Assembly (NCBI GenBank): GCA_003151425.1
Contig: PLXO01000046.1
Span: forward strand, 1 to 41,929
DNA length: 41,929 bases
Direction: 5' to 3'
DNA from: Acetobacteraceae bacterium
GTDB taxonomy: Bacteria; Pseudomonadota; Alphaproteobacteria; Acetobacterales; Acetobacteraceae
A model generated the notes under the pieces. It worked only from the letters and a program-made list of their open reading frames with translations, made no database searches and had not been told where the DNA came from. Below, one piece after another: positions 40,051-41,929 of the stretch. The first letter of the stretch is position 1. Each line of letters opens with the position of its first letter. Position numbers and translations under genes: made by a program.

Positions 40051-41845
40051 CGTTGCTCCCCCTGGCAACGCCGCTTGGTCCTCCGCGCGGCGCGAGTTTG
40101 ACCCGCCGGACCAACAGGCCCAGCAGTCGCCCATCCGCGCCCACGCCGAGACTCGCCGGCGAGTGCGGATGGCGGATGTCGAAGCATAGACATAGTTCCG
40201 CGGCACTGGCGACCGCGCTGCACGGGATGGTAAAGCGATGCAGCGGCGGCGTTTGGCCATGCACGAAGCGCAGCGTTGCGACGCGGCGATCGTTGGCGAA
40301 GACCCGAACGGCGAGGCGCGGGTGCTGATCGGCGACGAACCCGTCGGCGTCCAGCTCGCAGATGAGGTCCACGTGCGGCGCACTGGCGACATCCCACAGG
40401 ATGCGGGCCTCGGGTCCGGTGGTCCAGCGTCCGCCGTCGCGCGCATCGGCGCCCGACCACCAGCCGCGCAGGCAGGCGGCGGGGGCTCCGTCCATCAGAT
40501 CGAGCGTCGCCCCGAGCGATGCCGGAACCGCCGGGCCGGGATCGCCGGGCGGCCGATGGCTACCGCTACGGCGCAGCCGGCAGTCGACACGCAACGCGCG
40601 CCGCAGCCAGTCCGGCCGACGCAGCAGATGGAACAGCCCCAGGCCCAGCACGCCAGCGCGGGACCGGGTTTCCAGCACCTGGCGCAGGAACGGCATGACG
40701 GCCCGCTGCCACGGCCGGTCCGGCAGGTCCGGATCGGCCCGGCGAAAGGCAACGAACTTGGCGGCCAGGCGCTGCGGCATGCCCCGGGTCAGCGGATTGC
40801 CGCGGTTGATGCGCACCTCCAGCCGCTCGGTGAACCGCGCCTCGCGGCGCAGGTCGCGCAACACCGCGCGCGGAACCGGCAGCGACAGATCGCTCGCCAG
40901 GAAACCCAGGCAGTCATGCATCAGCATCGCGAAACCGCGGCGTCGGGCCTCGGCGCACAGGGTCGCCCAGTCCAGCCGGTCCTGGCTGGCGCGGATGATC
41001 TGCGCGGCGTCCGCGGCCCAGCGCAGGTTGGAGAAGCCGGCCCAGGCCACCGCGTGGACGCAGACATGCAGCAACTGGTCGGCGGGCGCCAGGACCAACG
41101 CCTGCTGCCCGGCCAGCCGCGCCGGCGTGGCCCGCTGCCAGAACCCGAGATCGTTGCCGATCCGACCGTCAAGGTTCAGCGCGCGCCAGTGCAAGTCGAG
41201 CTCGGTGCCGTCCGGGTCGACAAACGGCCAGCCGGCGGTGTGGGTCAGTGCCGCCATCTCCGCCGCTGAGCAGGGCGGCGTCTCCTTCGGCCGCCAGCCG
41301 AGTGTGGCCATCATGTCCACCACCTGCGCCAGCCGATCGGGCGGCACCATGATGTCGACGTCGTCCATCGGGCGCAGATCGACCGAGTCGCGGAACGATG
41401 CCGTGATCCCGGCGCCCTTCAGCAGGATGACCGGGATCCCTGCCGCGGCGAGGGCCGCCAGCACCGGGCGCACGCGATGCAGCAGCGTCAGGTTGCGCAC
41501 CCAGTAGAGGCGACGAATCCCCTGCATGCGCGGCAGCCACGGGTCATCGATGCCGCTGCGCGCCAGGTTGCGCTGGACCAGCGGCAGAAGGCGGCTCCAG
41601 CCGTAGTCGATGTCGTCAATGTCGAGCCCCTGGCGCCAGGCCGCGAAGGCCGAGGCGGCGGCCGGGCCGTCCAGCAAGGCGGCGCGCAGCAGGTGCACGT
41701 CCTTGGCGGTCAGACCGACACGCGACGCTGCGTCGATTACCCTCGGCCGGTTGTTGACGACTCGCTGATCCATTGCGACGAGATGATACGCACCGTAGCG
41801 ACCATCCGCGTAATGCGGATGTTTGATGGTGGCGGGCCACGTCAT
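40043..41845 (-). CDS. NTP_transf_5 nucleotidyltransferase with C-terminal beta-sandwich domain
   Basis: A 600-residue two-domain protein. The N-terminal ~390 residues are a nucleotidyltransferase of the NTP_transf_5 type: ILLKGAGITASF, LRPMDDVDIMVPPDRLAQVVDMM (the metal-binding DxD), LDLHWRALN and a HVCVHAVAWAG segment. Such proteins transfer nucleotidyl groups and often sit beside PqqD and HprK-like genes. From about 450 to 590 a second domain (CLRGWWSGADARDGGRWTTGPEARILWDV..., LAVRVFANDRRVATLRF, SPASLGVGADGRLLGLLVRRVKL) resembles a carbohydrate-associated beta-sandwich seen on alphaproteobacterial sugar enzymes. The first ATG lies 84 nt from the right edge; an internal ATG 24 codons later (41773) is also possible. 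Confidence 0.78.
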   Translation of the reverse strand: MTWPATIKHPHYADGRYGAYHLVAMDQRVVNNRPRVIDAASRVGLTAKDVHLLRAALLDGPAAASAFAAWRQGLDIDDIDYGWSRLLPLVQRNLARSGIDDPWLPRMQGIRRLYWVRNLTLLHRVRPVLAALAAAGIPVILLKGAGITASFRDSVDLRPMDDVDIMVPPDRLAQVVDMMATLGWRPKETPPCSAAEMAALTHTAGWPFVDPDGTELDLHWRALNLDGRIGNDLGFWQRATPARLAGQQALVLAPADQLLHVCVHAVAWAGFSNLRWAADAAQIIRASQDRLDWATLCAEARRRGFAMLMHDCLGFLASDLSLPVPRAVLRDLRREARFTERLEVRINRGNPLTRGMPQRLAAKFVAFRRADPDLPDRPWQRAVMPFLRQVLETRSRAGVLGLGLFHLLRRPDWLRRALRVDCRLRRSGSHRPPGDPGPAVPASLGATLDLMDGAPAACLRGWWSGADARDGGRWTTGPEARILWDVASAPHVDLICELDADGFVADQHPRLAVRVFANDRRVATLRFVHGQTPPLHRFTIPCSAVASAAELCLCFDIRHPHSPASLGVGADGRLLGLLVRRVKLAPRGGPSGVARGSNDA

Positions 41846-41929
41846 GGCTGGTCCCGGCCATCCATTGCCGCAGGGCGCCGCAACGATAGGGGTAGGGAGG
41901 GCCAGTTGTCCCGGTCCCCCCTCCCTCCG

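Noticed and set aside
38156..41845. A complete lasso-peptide biosynthetic cluster
   Set aside because: HprK-like, PqqD-like and NTP_transf_5 genes are present, but no asparagine synthetase-like cyclase, transglutaminase-like protease or clear precursor is visible in the window.

Overview
The window reads as chromosomal DNA of a GC-rich alphaproteobacterium, probably Rhodospirillales/Acetobacteraceae. This is an inference from the very high GC, the ParE and DHFR-like genes, many dicarboxylate/amino-acid-type catabolic genes, and several families of GC-rich palindromic repeats between genes. There are no rRNA or tRNA genes and no CRISPR array that I can see. Most genes lie on the minus strand.

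Layout. (1) 1-2050: a dead HK97-type phage portal gene, the only prophage trace, with non-coding DNA around it. (2) 2253-8485: housekeeping and metabolic genes on the minus strand: an SPFH-like membrane protein with a 15-bp minisatellite at its 3' end, topoisomerase IV subunit B (parE), a DHFR-family reductase and a class III aminotransferase. (3) 8856-13652: a compact defence/addiction island. A BfiI/NgoFVII-like phospholipase-D-fold restriction endonuclease faces, tail to tail, an N6-adenine methyltransferase. The methyltransferase is translationally coupled to a 66-residue ribbon-helix-helix-like protein whose promoter carries a perfect 9-bp dyad operator. Next to it are wrecked toxin-antitoxin modules (hicA stop/deletion with intact hicB; a PIN toxin frameshift with intact upstream antitoxins). 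(4) 13850-17381: a DUF4399 secreted protein, a roughly 1-kb array of seven ~128-131 bp non-coding tandem repeats, and an MFS_3 exporter with a C-terminal monooxygenase-like domain.

(5) 17624-27691: an FkbM methyltransferase whose frame runs antisense into its neighbour, then a long minus-strand uptake and oxidation cluster: two solute-binding proteins, two polar-amino-acid permeases, a three-subunit HcnABC/opine-oxidase-like flavoenzyme, an Asp/Glu-racemase-family enzyme, a GST and a beta-hydroxyacid dehydrogenase. No ABC ATPase is present. Together they suggest import of an opine, imino acid or D-amino acid and its oxidation at a membrane-linked flavin/Fe-S complex. (6) 27940-37190: two luciferase-like monooxygenases, an MFS transporter, thiL, a small coiled-coil protein, a broken BetI-type TetR regulator, an acyl-CoA synthetase coupled to the second monooxygenase, an alpha/beta hydrolase and a DUF2237 protein. 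(7) 37472-41845: a His-rich cupin, then a minus-strand operon NTP_transf_5 - PqqD-like - (20-codon ORF) - HprK-like kinase. These families co-occur in peptide-modification (lasso-type RiPP) or surface-polysaccharide loci; the rest of this locus lies beyond the right edge.

The most interesting parts are the restriction-modification operon with its visible operator, the pattern of intact antitoxins beside dead toxins, the structured 128-bp array, and the truncated HprK/PqqD/NTP_transf_5 locus. All product names come from reading motifs by eye, with no database search.
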